Below, piece by piece: positions 1 to 11,495 of a stretch of DNA of 64,000 bases. Position 1 is the stretch's first letter, and the number at the start of each line of letters is the position of its first letter. The position numbers and the translations under genes were made by a program. This DNA comes from Vitis vinifera. Taxonomy: Eukaryota; Streptophyta; Magnoliopsida; Vitales; Vitaceae. The stretch is taken from NCBI RefSeq assembly GCF_030704535.1, contig NC_081814.1, forward strand, positions 26,080,001 through 26,144,000. Direction: 5' to 3'. The notes under the pieces were generated by a model. It had not been told where the DNA came from, did not search any database, and saw nothing but the letters and a program-made list of their open reading frames with translations.

Positions 1-206
1 TCCCAGACAAAGCCCTTCCATGTAAGCAACCTAACAAACCTTAAATGTCAAGAAACAAACACTTTTCTAACCATACATCTTTCTTCTAGTATCTTTGATG
101 ATTTGATACTTTCCACCACAATTCTATCTTTCTTGACAATCTTTTTCATAAAAGAAGTCTTTAAAGATTTCTTGTCTGCTCCTTTCTTGTTGTTACTGAC
201 CCATGA

Positions 207-261
207 ATGACTCATCCAACTAATGGTTGGGAGTCACCAACCATTTTTATCCCTTTAAATA
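207..261 (+). promoter_or_regulatory. Promoter of GEM-like copy 1
   Basis: A TATA-like box (TTTAAATA, 254-261) lies about 100 bases before the ATG at 360. A palindromic ATGACTCAT motif lies at 207-215, about 40 bases further upstream. The same pair, with the same spacing and the flanking TCCCTTTAAATA, recurs in front of the other full-length GEM-like copies, which supports a functional core promoter. ATGACTCAT resembles bZIP (GCN4-like) sites; binding is inference. Bases 1-206 show nothing else I recognise. Confidence 0.65.
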
Positions 262-359
262 CACTTACATTCTCCAAGGGTTGATCAACCTCTGGAACTA
301 CTACCTCTTCAATCTCTGAAAGAAGAGAGCATTGCAGAGCACTAGTTGCAGTTTGAGAA

Positions 360-1455
360 ATGGAGAACCAAGTTGCAGGACGGGTCATTGGAATCCCAAT
401 CAGCTGCCCAAATGAGAATACCTCTTCTTCAAATCCATCTCTGGCATTAACTCATAGTAAGATTAGACTCTCTCTTTCAACTACATGCACATGATTATAT
501 TTTCTACTTTGCCTATCAGTTATCAGCTATAGAAAACTTCAAAATAAAAGGCTTTTTGCTAATGGGGTTGTCTTCAAAATTGCAGATAAAGTAGATAGGA
601 TGAAGCATATGATGAACAAAGATGAGAAAAAGGCCAATAATATTGTGCATAGAATCAGAGAACATGGTAAGTACTTGTTTTATCATTACCTTTCATGTCA
701 ATTTCCAAAACATAAAAGCATGTCTTGACTGAGAATTGAAGGATAACTCCGTGGCATCTTAGGTCTTGAAATGTAGTTTATGTATTTGGTTGGCTTGTTT
801 GGTTAGTGGGAATTTGATGAAATCAAAAGAATATATTGAAATCCTAAAAACTGCTTGTATGAAATAGCATTTGGGAAATAATTGATTTTATTTATTTATT
901 TTCTGGAATTACAGTAAGACTGGCACCTAGGATCTTTGAAACTGTGAAGGGGAAGCTCAGCTTGGGGGCTAGGATTCTCCAACAAGGAGGCATGAAGAGA
1001 ATTTTCAAGCAACTTTTTGGTGTTAGGGAAGGAGAGAAGCTGTTGAAGGCTTCTCAATGCTATTTATCAACAACAGCAGGCCCCATAGCAGGCCTCCTCT
1101 TTCTCTCTACTCAAAGGGTTGCCTTTTGCAGTGAGAGATCCATCAAATGCTCTTCTCCAAATGGGGAATTGATTAGATTCCATTACAAGGTTGGGTTACT
1201 CACATAACTCTCTCTCTATGTATCAATATATCTCTTTCCATTCTTCGTTATCATTTGTGTAAATTTTTTTGTTTTCTGCAGGTCTCAATCCCACTGGGAA
1301 AGATAGAGAGAGTAGACCAAAGAGTGAATACGACAAATCAATCTCAGAAGTATATGGAAATAGTCACTGTGGACAATTTTGAGTTCTGGTTTATGGGGTT
1401 CTTGAATTATCAGAAAGCTATCATCTGTCTCCACCAGGCACTCTCTCAATCTTGA
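360..1455 (+). CDS. GEM-like GRAM-domain protein, copy 1 (intact)
   Basis: Four exons join with GT-AG introns: 360-456, 586-666, 915-1189 and 1282-1455, giving 208 residues. The N terminus (MENQVAGRVIGIPIS) and a short basic exon 2 precede a GRAM domain at about residues 88-205. That domain includes FKQLFGV, LLKASQCYLSTTAGPIAGLLF and, in exon 4, the block ending NFEFWFMGFLNYQKA. This matches the Arabidopsis GEM-like 4-8 group (GRAM, ABA-responsive). GRAM domains bind membranes or phosphoinositides, and GEM itself works in epidermal patterning; a role for this copy is not shown. It is the only copy on the + strand and converges on copy 2. No stop or frameshift is visible. The start is chosen because all copies share this first exon of 97 bases. 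Confidence 0.85.
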
Positions 1456-3016
1456 TTCTTGAATGAGTTACAAATCAACCCAGAAATGAGTCAAGCAGAA
1501 ACATTTTTGTATGGACTTGATTCAAGGAGAAATGTTTTTTCCCCTCTGCTTCGTCCAATGTATTTACATGAAGCAAAAGCAAAAAGGCTTCTCCGCACAG
1601 CCAAAAACTCTGTATAAAATTTTGTTAATGAGAAATTGATCAAACAACTTTGTATAAGATATTCTGAAGTACGTAGGTTGTTTCTGTTGCTTAAATTAGG
1701 TCAGTTTTCCTAAACAACCCCATTTCTCGGAACTCAAAGAAGCTGATGGCGGGCCTTCATTCATTTTCTTAGCTAGAACACGACCTTATGGCATACATAA
1801 GCCAAACACATTCCAATCTGCTGGTTGTTTTCTGTCAATCCAGGACTCTGAGCAGACTTGAAGCACATCAAATTGCATTCATATCTGCAAAAAGATTCAA
1901 TATGATCTGATCACAACTACATATACTCATACTAGCCAAAAGTTGGCTAATCTTTTAACTCTACTCAGGTGTGGCTGACTTAAAATCGAGCATTCATCAC
2001 ATTTGCACTCCAGCTTGAGGGAGAGTAAAGCTGATAAAACTTCTTAAGGTCTAAAAATAGTCATTACAGGTCAAGAAATTGAATTCAAATCATTTTCTTT
2101 GCAGACATACCAAGTTGTGGAACCTTACAAAAACAAGAGAAGCTCTTGTCTACTTACTAGAAATTGAACAGCCCATCACTGAAAAGGGGGTACTCTACAA
2201 AGACCTTGGGGACAATTAAACCCTTTCCAGCAAGAATAGGAAGAAAAAAGATTCAGAAGTTAGTTTTGATAATTTTGATTGCAGAAATATAAAATCCTTG
2301 GAATTGCAGTTGTGAGAGAAAGAAAAGGCCCTGAGAAAGGTCTAACAGATGAAGCCAAAGTTGTTAAATGCTGAAGAAAGGAGACTCACAGGTCATGATG
2401 CTGATAGGACCATCTTACAATATGCTCATCTCAAACTCTTTGGCATTCTTTTTTATCTTTCTTTTTAGCCTGATTCTCACCTCATGATACAATATTGAAT
2501 CTTTCATTAATTTAGAAGTGAATCACCATGTTCTTACCTCATGATTAGTTCCATTTTCCCACATCGAAAATGGAAATTCAGGATCCGAAATTTCAAGTTT
2601 TCATAATGTTGTTGATTTGGCAGGCATATTAACACAGCTTTTGATGTTTAGAAGGAAAATGGTGTGGGAAAACTACAGCCATTAGAAGGCCAGTTGGGGT
2701 TCAAATCATGAGCCTCTGGTATTATCTTCAATGCAAATTGACTTGTTTATACCAATCTTTTAGGTTTTTTTCTCTTTTTCTCTCTCTATTTTTTTTTTTT
2801 TTTTTTTTTTTTTGCTGCTTTAACTCATTCTTTTTTTAAAACAATCACTCTACATGAGTAGGAAAATACTAATAAAATAATTGGAGATAGCAGTAGAAGA
2901 ATTGGAGATCAATTTCTCAATAAAAAAAATTTGTACAAAGTTTTTTGACTGTTCTCGGTACACATGATGAAGCAGAAATGAAGAAACATTTATGTTTCAG
3001 TCACTGTTTTTGAGTT
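1456..3016. other. Spacer between convergent GEM-like copies 1 and 2
   Basis: No gene is visible. The first 200 bases are the 3' untranslated region of copy 1. The last 100 bases hold the 3' flank of copy 2, including a block around 2895-2945 (GGAGATCAATTTCTCA...TTTGTACAAAG) that recurs behind other GEM-like copies. A run of 25 T lies at 2789-2813. The rest is AT-rich sequence without a recognised element. Confidence 0.6.
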
Positions 3017-4018
3017 CTAACTCATTTGAGCTTGAGAGATTGCCTGTTGAAGATAACTAAAAGTTTTCTCATAACTCAAGAACCCCATGAACCAGAAATA
3101 AAAATTATCGGTGGTGACTATGTCCATGTACTTCTGTGATGGCCTTTTCACATTCTCACTTTGGTTCGCTTTCTCTATCTTTCTTCATGGAACAGAGACC
3201 TGCACAAGACAAGTTTTACTTAGATATTGAGAAGCATGGAGAAGGAGAGGAAAAGAGAGAGTTATGGGAGTCATCTACCATGTAATGAAATCTAACCAAT
3301 TCACCATTTGGGGAAGAAAATCTGATTGATCTTTCACTGAAAAATGCAAGCCTTTGAGTTGAGATAAAGAGGAGGCCTGCTATAGGGCCTGCTGTTGTTG
3401 ATAAATAACATTGAGAAGCCTTCAACAGCTTCTCTCCTTTTCCAACACCAAAAATTTGTCTGAAAACTTTCTTCACCCCTCTAAGTTGAAGAATCCTAGT
3501 CCCCAATCTCAACTTGCCCTTCACAGTTTCAGAGATCTTAGAACCTATTCTCACTGCAGTTTGACCAAAAAGAAGGGAAAGTTAATTATCATTCAATGTT
3601 GTTCAGAAAATTCAGTATGGTTGTTGAAAAGAAACCATTATCTTATAACTATGTGTCTAACCCCAAGTAGGGTCCTCATGATTCTAAGATATTCCCACCA
3701 ACCAAACAGAGCAAATAAAAATTGATGAAAGAACAGGAAGAAGATGGTTACCATGCTCTCGGATTCCATGCACAAAATTTTCTGTCTTTTTCCAATGTTT
3801 GTTCATCCTATGATTCATTGAATCAATTTTATCTGAAATTTCAGGACACAACCCCTTTAGCAAAATGACTTGTATCATCAGGCAAAGTAGACAAAAATCA
3901 TAACAGTGCAAGTTCTTGAAAGAGTGATTCTTACTTTGAGTTAACATCTGAGCGCCATTTGAAGGAGAGGGATCATTGCATTGGCAGTTGATTGGCATCC
4001 TGGAAGTTGGTTCTTCAT
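3017..4018 (-). pseudogene. GEM-like GRAM-domain gene, copy 2 (probably broken)
   Basis: The four-exon GEM-like structure is kept: exon 1 4018-3935, exon 2 3832-3752, exon 3 3553-3279, exon 4 3199-3017. Exon 1 is 13 bases shorter than in copy 6, its recent duplicate at 33566-34589, so the usual ATG (4018-4016) is out of frame; a downstream in-frame ATG at 3998-3996 could replace it. Exon 4 has an in-frame TGA at 3187-3185, its fifth codon, removing about 50 residues and the conserved C-terminal half of the GRAM domain. The last codon of exon 3 is also changed from the usual Lys to Met. Splice signals remain good, so a shortened transcript is possible. Confidence 0.8.
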
Positions 4019-4143
4019 ACTTCACTACTATCTGCAATTGCCTTTTGTGGCTCGTCTGCAACAAGTGGTCTGAAGCCCTCTCTAGTCTCAAAGATTGATG
4101 CAATGGTTTTGGGGATTGATCAAGCCTTGTCCAAGTGCAGATA

Positions 4144-4190
4144 TATTTAAAGGGATGATGAGCCTTCTAACTTTTATTTGAATGAGTCAT
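4144..4190 (-). promoter_or_regulatory. Promoter of GEM-like copy 2
   Basis: On the minus strand a TTTAAATA box (4151-4144) and an ATGASTCAT palindrome (4182-4190) repeat the arrangement seen before copy 1, at the same distances from the original ATG at 4018. Confidence 0.55.
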
Positions 4191-4199
4191 CTATGGTTC

Positions 4200-5160
4200 A
4201 TCAACATGACTAAAAGCCATATGCCACCTCTATAAATAAGCTTTCTTTAACTAAAAGATAATCAAGAAGAGGATCTTTTCAGTTATTTTCTATATATGTC
4301 ACACTTATTTATGGTTAGTTCTTCAATCATTCAATCCTAACAAGCTTGATATGTTAACTTCCTTTATTAATCCGACCCTGTGTTGCTGTGTTGATGAAGC
4401 TTTTTGAGCTGGCACTTTTGCTTTGTGATGCAAGTGCTCTTCTCAATTTAGCTGATGAAACTCACAAGTCACAGAGCTGATAGGACCAGCTTGCCATATT
4501 GCTTATCCTAAGCTTTTTTTTTTTCAGTTATCTTTATCATTCTTTTATCCTCATCCTTACCTGTTAAGAAAAACCAGTAGCAGGCCATGTTAACTAAAGA
4601 TTCTTCAACTTTTTCTGAATACAAATCTATACATTAAACCACAGAAAGTTAGTGAAGGAATCTAAGGCTGCCTTTAAACGTCACACTGCTGATGAAGGAT
4701 GACATGAATATTAGGTGTTTTTGGAAAAAGAAGAGTCACCGCATCATAGCCACATCAGCTCCATTTCCCACTGTCATGCTCAAATTCAACTCTGGGATTT
4801 TCAATCTTTTTACTGTTGTGAAGTCTAGATGTCTGAAAGAGGGTGTTCTATATTATTTTGAGGATTAAAAGTCATGATCATGTTGATTGATCACTTCAGA
4901 TTCACGGTAATCAGGGAACTATAACTGATTCAGGCAGGGCAATATAGAGCAAACTCCCTTGGAATTGCACTAGTTCAGCTCTATAGCCAGCTTTTACAGC
5001 ATGAAAAAAACTTCTAAGATAGCAATTACTCCAGAGTGACTCATGCTATATACTTGTGGAATCCCAACGGTCAAAGAATGGCCTATGCAGAGCTAAGCAC
5101 ATCAGAGAAGCAGAGGGGAAGAAATGTATCAGTTTGAATCACTTTTTGAGTGGATTTAAA
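4200..5160. other. Array spacer upstream of copy 2
   Basis: No gene is visible. The stretch is nearly identical to 34770-35730, as part of the segmental duplication. It is more distantly similar to about 19.4-19.75 kb, which shows that it belongs to the repeating array unit. It contains short T and A runs only. Confidence 0.6.
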
Positions 5161-5162
5161 GC

Positions 5163-5665
5163 TTAAGAGATTGCTTGTTGAAGATAGTTGAAAGCTTTCT
5201 GATAATTCAAAAACCCTGTGAAACAGAAGCCAGAATTCTTTAACAGGCACTCTTGGGGAAGAAGCCTTCAACAGCTTCTCCTCTTTTCCAACACTGAAAG
5301 TTTTCTTGAAAACACTCTTAACCCCTTCTATTTGAAGACTCCCAGCCTCCAACGTCAAATTCCCCTTCACAGTTTTAGAGATCTTAGGCCCCAGTCTCAC
5401 TGAAGTTTCACAAAATTCTGTTTGGTTGTTGAGAACCCAGAGGAGATGAAAGAAATTTCCATCATGTTACAACTATCTTTCCAGCCCTCATTCCAATGGT
5501 CTCAAGGTTTTCTATAATTTTCCTCCATTTTTCCATAAACCAAACTGAAAATCTGGTTGCAGAATAAAAGAAAGAAAGACTAACAATGCTCTCAAGCTCC
5601 AAGCACAAAAACTTTCACCATTTTCCCATATTTGCTAGTCCTATCATTCACGGTATTTACTTACC
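5163..5665 (-). pseudogene. Shortened GEM-like derivative, copy 3
   Basis: The first half of exon 3 is present from 5399 (MRLGPKISKTVKGNL as far as EKLLKAS). After an internal deletion it joins directly to the end of exon 4, where the usual GFLNYQKAFNYLQQAIS block is readable in a shifted frame before a TAA at 5165-5163. Intron 3 and about 80 codons, the middle of the GRAM domain, are gone. A decayed exon 2 can be traced at about 5665-5584. The copies at 35734-36240 and 19753-19972 show the same internal deletion, so it happened before the array was last amplified. Confidence 0.75.
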
Positions 5666-5669
5666 TACA

Positions 5670-7060
5670 GTTTGAAAAGAATGCCCTGAAACAACTTCAA
5701 CTTCCCAAAAGAGGGAAGGAGTATCTGTCTTCTTTTGAGTGATCCATATTCTTTGATTCATTGGTTTAGAGTTCGATAGTTCTATCCTAACACTATATTT
5801 TACTCCCTTTTCTTATGCTGGCTATGTATGGATATGTCAATGAAGCACTTTGAGTCAGCTTTTTTGCTTTGTGATCCTAGTAAAAAAAAGGAAAGTGAAA
5901 AAGACATTTGCTAAGAAAATTTATCATTATATCACCTGAATTACAGGGTAAAAGATTAGATATTGTAATGATTTTTCAATAAATGATGATTGTCTGTCAC
6001 ACTGTCATCTATGGGAGATTACATCCAACTACCAAACCAGATCACTAATTTGTCCTAAATGGTTGAATGTTGAATGGGATTCTTGTCTTCGCTGGAAGGA
6101 CACCAGCAATTTCTGGGAATCACCTCCAGTTGGGATGCTTTTATTGACCCAATTTCCATAAATTCAGACTCCTAAGAGAGTGTAAACGATAAAATTGGGG
6201 GAGTTTGATGTCATAGTTTAAGAGATTGGAGGTCCCATGACTCAAAATGGTGCTAACAGCTACCTTAGGCATTGGGAGTCATAGAATTTTCAGATATTAT
6301 AATTTAATGGACTTTGGAAACTCAATGTATCGTTTTACTGATGAAATTATAATTCAATGTGCTTAATCTGTTCATAAAAGTATGGAGCTGAGTACAATGA
6401 TAAGGTAGTTTAATTCACATAAAACTCAACAATATGTTTCCAAGACCAATGAATTCCATAGGCTTGTATGAGGGTATCAATTGGTGTCTCAAGTTTCTTA
6501 GAAATGGGATTGCCAAAAAGGAACTGCAGAAGCTGGCTAAAGTAAAGGCTTCCTCATCACAAGACAGCTTACCTGGTTTGATTCACCAGAGGTGGCCTAA
6601 CTCAAGATCTTATAGAAGAAAGTAAGCCTATTTGTCCTAGTAAAAGCTTCTGCAAAAATACTTGGGTTGGATATCACTCTGTATATGGTTTTGGAACTCA
6701 AAGATTCATTCAATTCCTGTAACTCAACAAAAGCTATTGTTAATCTGTTTCCTCAGGTATTATGTCTTTATGCTACACTAGAACACATTTGACAAGAAGC
6801 AATGGAATGTGTCATACAGCATATAATACAACAGATACAACAGACACAACATAAAGAGCTGGGGTTTATGTGATAGCATAGCTACTATAGTACTAAAACA
6901 ATAGTCACTTTGGAAGAACTTGTTCCATGCACTGAATAGAAAATATGGTTGAAAAATTGGAGATCAATTTCTCATTAGCAAAAAATTTGTACAAAGCCTC
7001 TAACTGTACAGATCCTTATCAGGTTCATGTAAATACATTTGTAGAAGTCGGGGGGAAGAA
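5670..7060. other. Array spacer between copies 3 and 4
   Basis: No supported gene. A 63-codon open frame (6434-6625, +, starting MFPRPMNSIGLYEG) survives in the duplicate at 37005-37196. An older relative at about 30.18-30.30 kb is not open, so it is probably not coding. Near 6910-6990 lies the 3' flank of copy 4, with the block that recurs behind most GEM-like copies. Two short tandem units (ACAACAGA-like) occur near 6830-6850. Confidence 0.55.
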
Positions 7061-7068
7061 ACTTTGAA

Positions 7069-7994
7069 TCACTTCTCAACCAGATTATGCGCTTCACAGA
7101 GTGCCTGTTGGAGGTAGCTGAAAGCTTTTTGGTAATTCAAGAATCCCATAAACCAGAAGTCAAAGTTATCCAAAGTAACGATTTCCATGTACTTCTGAGA
7201 TGGATTTTTCACATTCTCGCTTTGGTTGGCTCTTTTTATCTTTCTCAGTGGGATAGAGACCTGCACAAAAGAAAATGAATTTACTTAGATGTTAGCAAAC
7301 AAGGAAAGGGAGATCAGTTGACCTAGAGAGATTTATGTGACTAGCCCACCTTGTAATGGATCCTAATCAATTCACCATTTGGAGAAGAGAATTTGATTGA
7401 TCTATCACTGCAAAAGGCAATCCTCTGAGAAGAGATAAAGAGGAGACCAGCTATAGGGCCTCCTGTTGTTGATAAGTAGCATTGGGAAGCCTTCAATAGC
7501 TTCTCTCCTTCTCCAACAACAAAAATTTGCTTGAAAACTCTCTTCACTCCTCCAACTTGAAGAATCCTAGCCCCCAAGCTCAACTTTCCCTTCACCGTTT
7601 CAGAGAACTTAGGCCCTAATCTCACTGCAGTTTCACAAATGAATGTTAAAATCAGAATGTTAATGATTCTTAATCGTAACTGTAGCAAAAAAGTAAAAGT
7701 TAGCAACTCACCATGCTCTCGGACTCCATCCACAAAATTATCTGCCTTCTTCCTGTTTTTGTTGATCCTGTAATTTGTGGAATCCCATTTTTCTGCAATT
7801 TCAAGACAAGGCCATTAGCAAAATGACTTCCATTTTAAAGTCTTCTATAACTAACAACTAATATGCAGAGTGGAAAGAGATAGAGAGAGGGTTTTACTTT
7901 GGATGATTGCCCCAGAGCCATTTGAAAGAGATGGCTTATCATATTGGCAGCTGACTGGGATCCCAATAATATGTTCTTGGAGTTGGCTCTTCAT
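7069..7994 (-). CDS. GEM-like GRAM-domain protein, copy 4 (intact)
   Basis: Four exons on the minus strand: 7994-7898, 7792-7712, 7624-7350 and 7260-7069. The first three have exactly the lengths of copy 1 (97, 81, 275), and the product is 214 residues. It starts MKSQLQEHIIGIPVSC. The GRAM domain covers about residues 88-205 with FKQIFVV, LLKASQCYLSTTGGPIAG and NFDFWFMGFLNYQKAFSYL, and it ends HNLVEK. One family glycine is Val here (FVVGEGEK against FGVGEGEK in copy 8). All splice sites are canonical and no stop or shift is seen, so with copy 1 this is one of two copies likely to make a full GRAM protein. As in the family, it is presumably cytosolic or membrane-associated and hormone-responsive; this is inference. 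Confidence 0.85.
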
Positions 7995-8101
7995 ATTTCT
8001 GAAAGTGCTGCAATTCAGTCTGCAGCAAGTGATCTGGAATGCTCTACTTTCTAGAGATTGAAAAAACCCTTTGAGTTGATCAACCCTGTACAATGCAGGT
8101 G

Positions 8102-8156
8102 TATTTAAAGGGACAAAAATGGTGGGTGAATCTTTAACTTCTGGTGGATGACTCAT
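8102..8156 (-). promoter_or_regulatory. Promoter of GEM-like copy 4
   Basis: TTTAAATA on the minus strand (8109-8102) lies about 108 bases before the ATG at 7994. The palindromic ATGACTCAT is at 8148-8156. Spacing and flanks agree with copies 1, 5 and 8. Confidence 0.6.
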
Positions 8157-8159
8157 CCG

Positions 8160-10209
8160 TTGCTCATAAACAAGAATAAAGGCACAGACCTGAGCTTCAA
8201 GAAAAAATAACTTCTAATTAAAAATAGTCTGAGATGATGGGGTATATTCGGTCTTTTTTGTAAGGCTATGCAAGGACCTATTCTTCTTTTGTTCAATTTT
8301 CCAAGAGATCAAAAGAAAGGTGTATCTGGTTAAATATGGTGGGACATAATAAAAAGGGAAATGAGAAAAAGGGAAGATGACTCAGAGTATGTGAAGATGA
8401 AGCCTTTTGAGCTGGCATTGTAGCTTTCTGATGCTAATACTATAAGAAAAAGGGAAATGAGAAGGCTTTACGTCAACCAAATTACAAGCTAAAACAAAAG
8501 ATATTTTAATGGTTTCATAAAGGAAGATTGCATCTAACCACCAAATCAAACAGCCTCTTTGTTCTAAAAGGTTTAACTTTGAATAGGACTCTTCTATTCC
8601 CTGGAATTCAGTCAGTACTTCTCAGGAATTGCCCAGACATTGGGGATCATACAACTCAGGATGGAATTCACGGAAATTGTAGGAACAACCAGACCTCTTC
8701 TGGACAAGAAACTCTTGAGAACTTGGGTTCACAGGAGAATGAAATTCATAGACACTTTGGGTGCAAGGAAAAGGAAAAGCCCCTAAAGAAAGATCAACCT
8801 ATGAAGTCGAGAGTTGATTAAAGTGGTCATAAAAGGAAAACTCACTATGCATAAACCTGATAGGACCAACCTGCCTTGTGCTTATCACAAGCTCTGCAGC
8901 TGTCTTTTTATCAATCATGTGCTTATCTCAAGCTTTTTTAGCACTCTTTTTATCATCCATGTTCTTATCTCAAGCTTTTTAGCAGTCTTTTAATCATCCC
9001 TCTTCTCTTCATCCTTAGATTTTAAGGAAAAGAGGTGTTCCACCCTTTTCCAAATGTCAACCTCTACATAGAACTACTAAAAAAATTTATGGAGTCTAAG
9101 GACCATGTTAAACGACAGTGTTGATGAACAATACAATGGATATTTCATCCATCACAACATCCAAGGGACCCCAGCAAGATTCATAATCCTAAATCTCAGT
9201 GAGAAGTGAGAACTTGTGAAGACAATAGTAAAGAAAGAAATCATGAAATTTTGGTCCTTTTTCACAGATGGTCTTTATTATGGTTTGAGGGAGAAGCATA
9301 TATCAGATCCTGTGAATTTTGGCACAAAAGAAGAGACCTATGTTTGGTAGGGCAGAACCAACTCAAAACCCCACCAAATAGTAATAGGGAACTTTTTCAG
9401 AAGACATGTCATGTTAGCTACTGGAATGGAAGATTCACTTTTATTTGGGACATGCCATTTCTGTTAAAGCAATAAAGAGGAAACTCCCTGTGCATAGGAC
9501 AAGCCGGCTCACAAAAGTTCACTTACCGACTTAACCAGCAGATAAATCTAGTTGCAAGTTTTACAGCTAAGCAAATCACACTTCAGTATTTCCATCAGTA
9601 CACTTGAGAATTGATACATGGAAATTTCATTAGTAAGTATATAAAAATAAGTACAGAGAAAAGGCTTTCGTTAAAATACAGAGAAACAAGAACACAGCAG
9701 CTTCAGACATCAAGTCCCTTAAGATATACTTATTGATGCCACTGACTTGTACACTACCATAGAAATGAGATGTCATCCAAGGAAATTGAGAAAGCGAATT
9801 AAAGATTTCTGTTTTATGGGACAAGGGTCACACTTGGAATCAGATGACAAGGTTAACCATGTCCTTCGATATCCAGTTATTACATTGGAATGGTTATTTG
9901 ATTTTCCCCAGTCCTCTATGTGGGAGTGAGTTGAAAGTGGCTGAGGTTGCTATTATTAGGGTGGGTAATCACAATGGTCATCAATATCTTTGAACAAAAG
10001 GAAGAAAATGAATTCATGCTACTGAGACTGAGAATGATGACTAATCGACCTTGGATTCTTTGACTCAATCATGTTGCACTACAGTTGAGAATCTATCACC
10101 GTTTGATGGTTATTTGAGTCAATGAGACTGGTCTGAGAAGCAAAATGAATCTCCTCATGATAGAAAAACCTGGGGGTAACTCTGATATCATAACCACCAA
10201 CAGAGGAAT
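8160..10209. other. Array spacer upstream of copy 4
   Basis: No supported gene. It is nearly identical to 38.7-40.72 kb. Parts are also related to 24.1-24.8 kb and 28.6-29.7 kb, so it is an array unit. A 97-codon frame (8528-8821, +) has a C-terminal part (ETLENLGSQENEIH to KDQPMKSRVD) that stays open in the copies near 24.6 and 39.2 kb. Direct repeats of CTTATCTCAAGCTTTTTAGCA-like units lie at 8880-8990. The stretch ends at the GGAAT that flanks Copia A. Confidence 0.5.
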
Positions 10210-10501
10210 TGATGACAAGTGCTATATTTGCTGCAGAATTTAAGCTAAAATAAACCAAAATTCTGTTAATAATATTCTGCAAGATAGAGGAACAGTTTTT
10301 AGTTTAGTTTGAATTTTTTTTTTTTTGAATTCATATTTAACTTAGTAATGCTATTAAAAATCTGTTGAAGATATGTAGGCAGATTTTTTTTGGCTTTGTT
10401 TGTTTCTTTTCCTTTATAAATTCAGATTTTGAAGCAACAAAAAGTGTGCAATTTTCAGCCCCCAAATTTTCTGTGTTTTTTTCTAACTCTAAAAACCTAC
10501 A
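10210..10501 (+). repeat. Copia A left LTR
   Basis: About 292 bases, TG at the start and CA at the end, with a T run at 10314-10326. The right LTR differs by scattered changes and by an extra stretch of about 12 bases near its position 50. The same LTR is present in the duplicated block from 40724. Confidence 0.85.
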
Positions 10502-10610
10502 AAGTGGTATCAAAGCCCTTTTTTCTTAAGGGACCTATGAAGTGTGTGAGTGTATCCAGTGTGATATAAACCACAACAAATCAAAACCCATCCTTCCTCT
10601 TGAAACCCAT

Positions 10611-11434
10611 ATGGCACGATATGATTTTTTGTTTGCACCTCCAGTTTTCATAGGTGAAAATTACCAAATATGGACTATGAAAATGGAATCGTACTTGCAA
10701 GCATGTGACTTGTGGGACTTGGTGGAAACAGATCCTAAGGATCCAACAATGGCACAAATCAGGAACAATAGAGGGGAAAGAAAGAGGAGATATAAGGCCA
10801 AGACCTGGATCCACTCTGCAGTTTCAGAGACAATTTTTTTTACAAAGATCATGACCTGTGAAACAACAAAACAGGCATGGGATCTTTTGAAAGAAGAATA
10901 TCAAGGAAACATCAGGAGAAAGAAAATGTAGGTCTTGAACCTGAGAAGGGAATTTGAAATGCAGAAAATGAAGGAGACAAAAGCAGTGAAGGATTATACG
11001 GACAAGTTGCTAATGCTAGCTAACAAGATTAGGATGCTAGGGGAAGAATTCTCTGACACAAGGGAAGTAGAGAAGATTTTGGTGACCTTACTTGAGAGAT
11101 TTGAATCCAAAATCTCTTCACTTGCAGAGTCCAGGGATCTGTCAATAATAACATTGTCAGAACTCATCAATGCACTACAAGCTTAAGAGCAAAGGAGAGC
11201 TTACAGATAGGAGGAGATAATTGAGGAAACATTTCAAGTGAAAGAGGTTGATCAAGCTCAAGGAGGCAACAAAGGAAAGAAACAGTGGAGTAAGAAGAGC
11301 AATAAGAAGGGGGAAAACAGCAATAGTGGAGGCAACCAGGGCAAGCACCCTCCATGTCCTTATTGTAAGATAGTCTCTCATTTGCAGAAATATTGCTTGT
11401 TTAGACCTGACATTCAATGCAGGGCATGCAAATA
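10611..11434 (+). pseudogene. Copia A gag (broken)
   Basis: The reading starts near 10611 (MARYDFLFAPPVFIGENYQIW) with the UBN2-type gag region and runs to 10931. It continues after a stop at 10935-11186 and again to a zinc-knuckle-like stretch (CPYCKIVSHLQKYC) near 11360. Stops at about 10932, 11184 and 11208 break the frame. Gag would form the particle core that packages the element RNA. Confidence 0.8.
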
Positions 11435-11495
11435 GTTGTGGCATATGGAAAGGGTGCGTAAAAACAAACAACAAGAAGGACACCAAGTGTAAGCA

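Noticed and set aside
2789..2813. T run as a possible terminator or retroposon tail
   Set aside because: No target duplication or retroposed body beside it; a simple homopolymer.
3411..3725. 104-codon + frame over GEM-like copy 2
   Set aside because: It is a shadow on the opposite strand of exon 3; equivalent shadows occur at 33969 and 5218.
6434..6625. 63-codon frame repeated at 37005-37196
   Set aside because: The second copy is explained by the recent segmental duplication; the older relative near 30.2 kb is not open.
9206..9475. 89-codon frame in the spacer upstream of copy 4
   Set aside because: Related spacer sequence at 28.8-29.0 kb has stops and shifts, so no selection on the frame is apparent.
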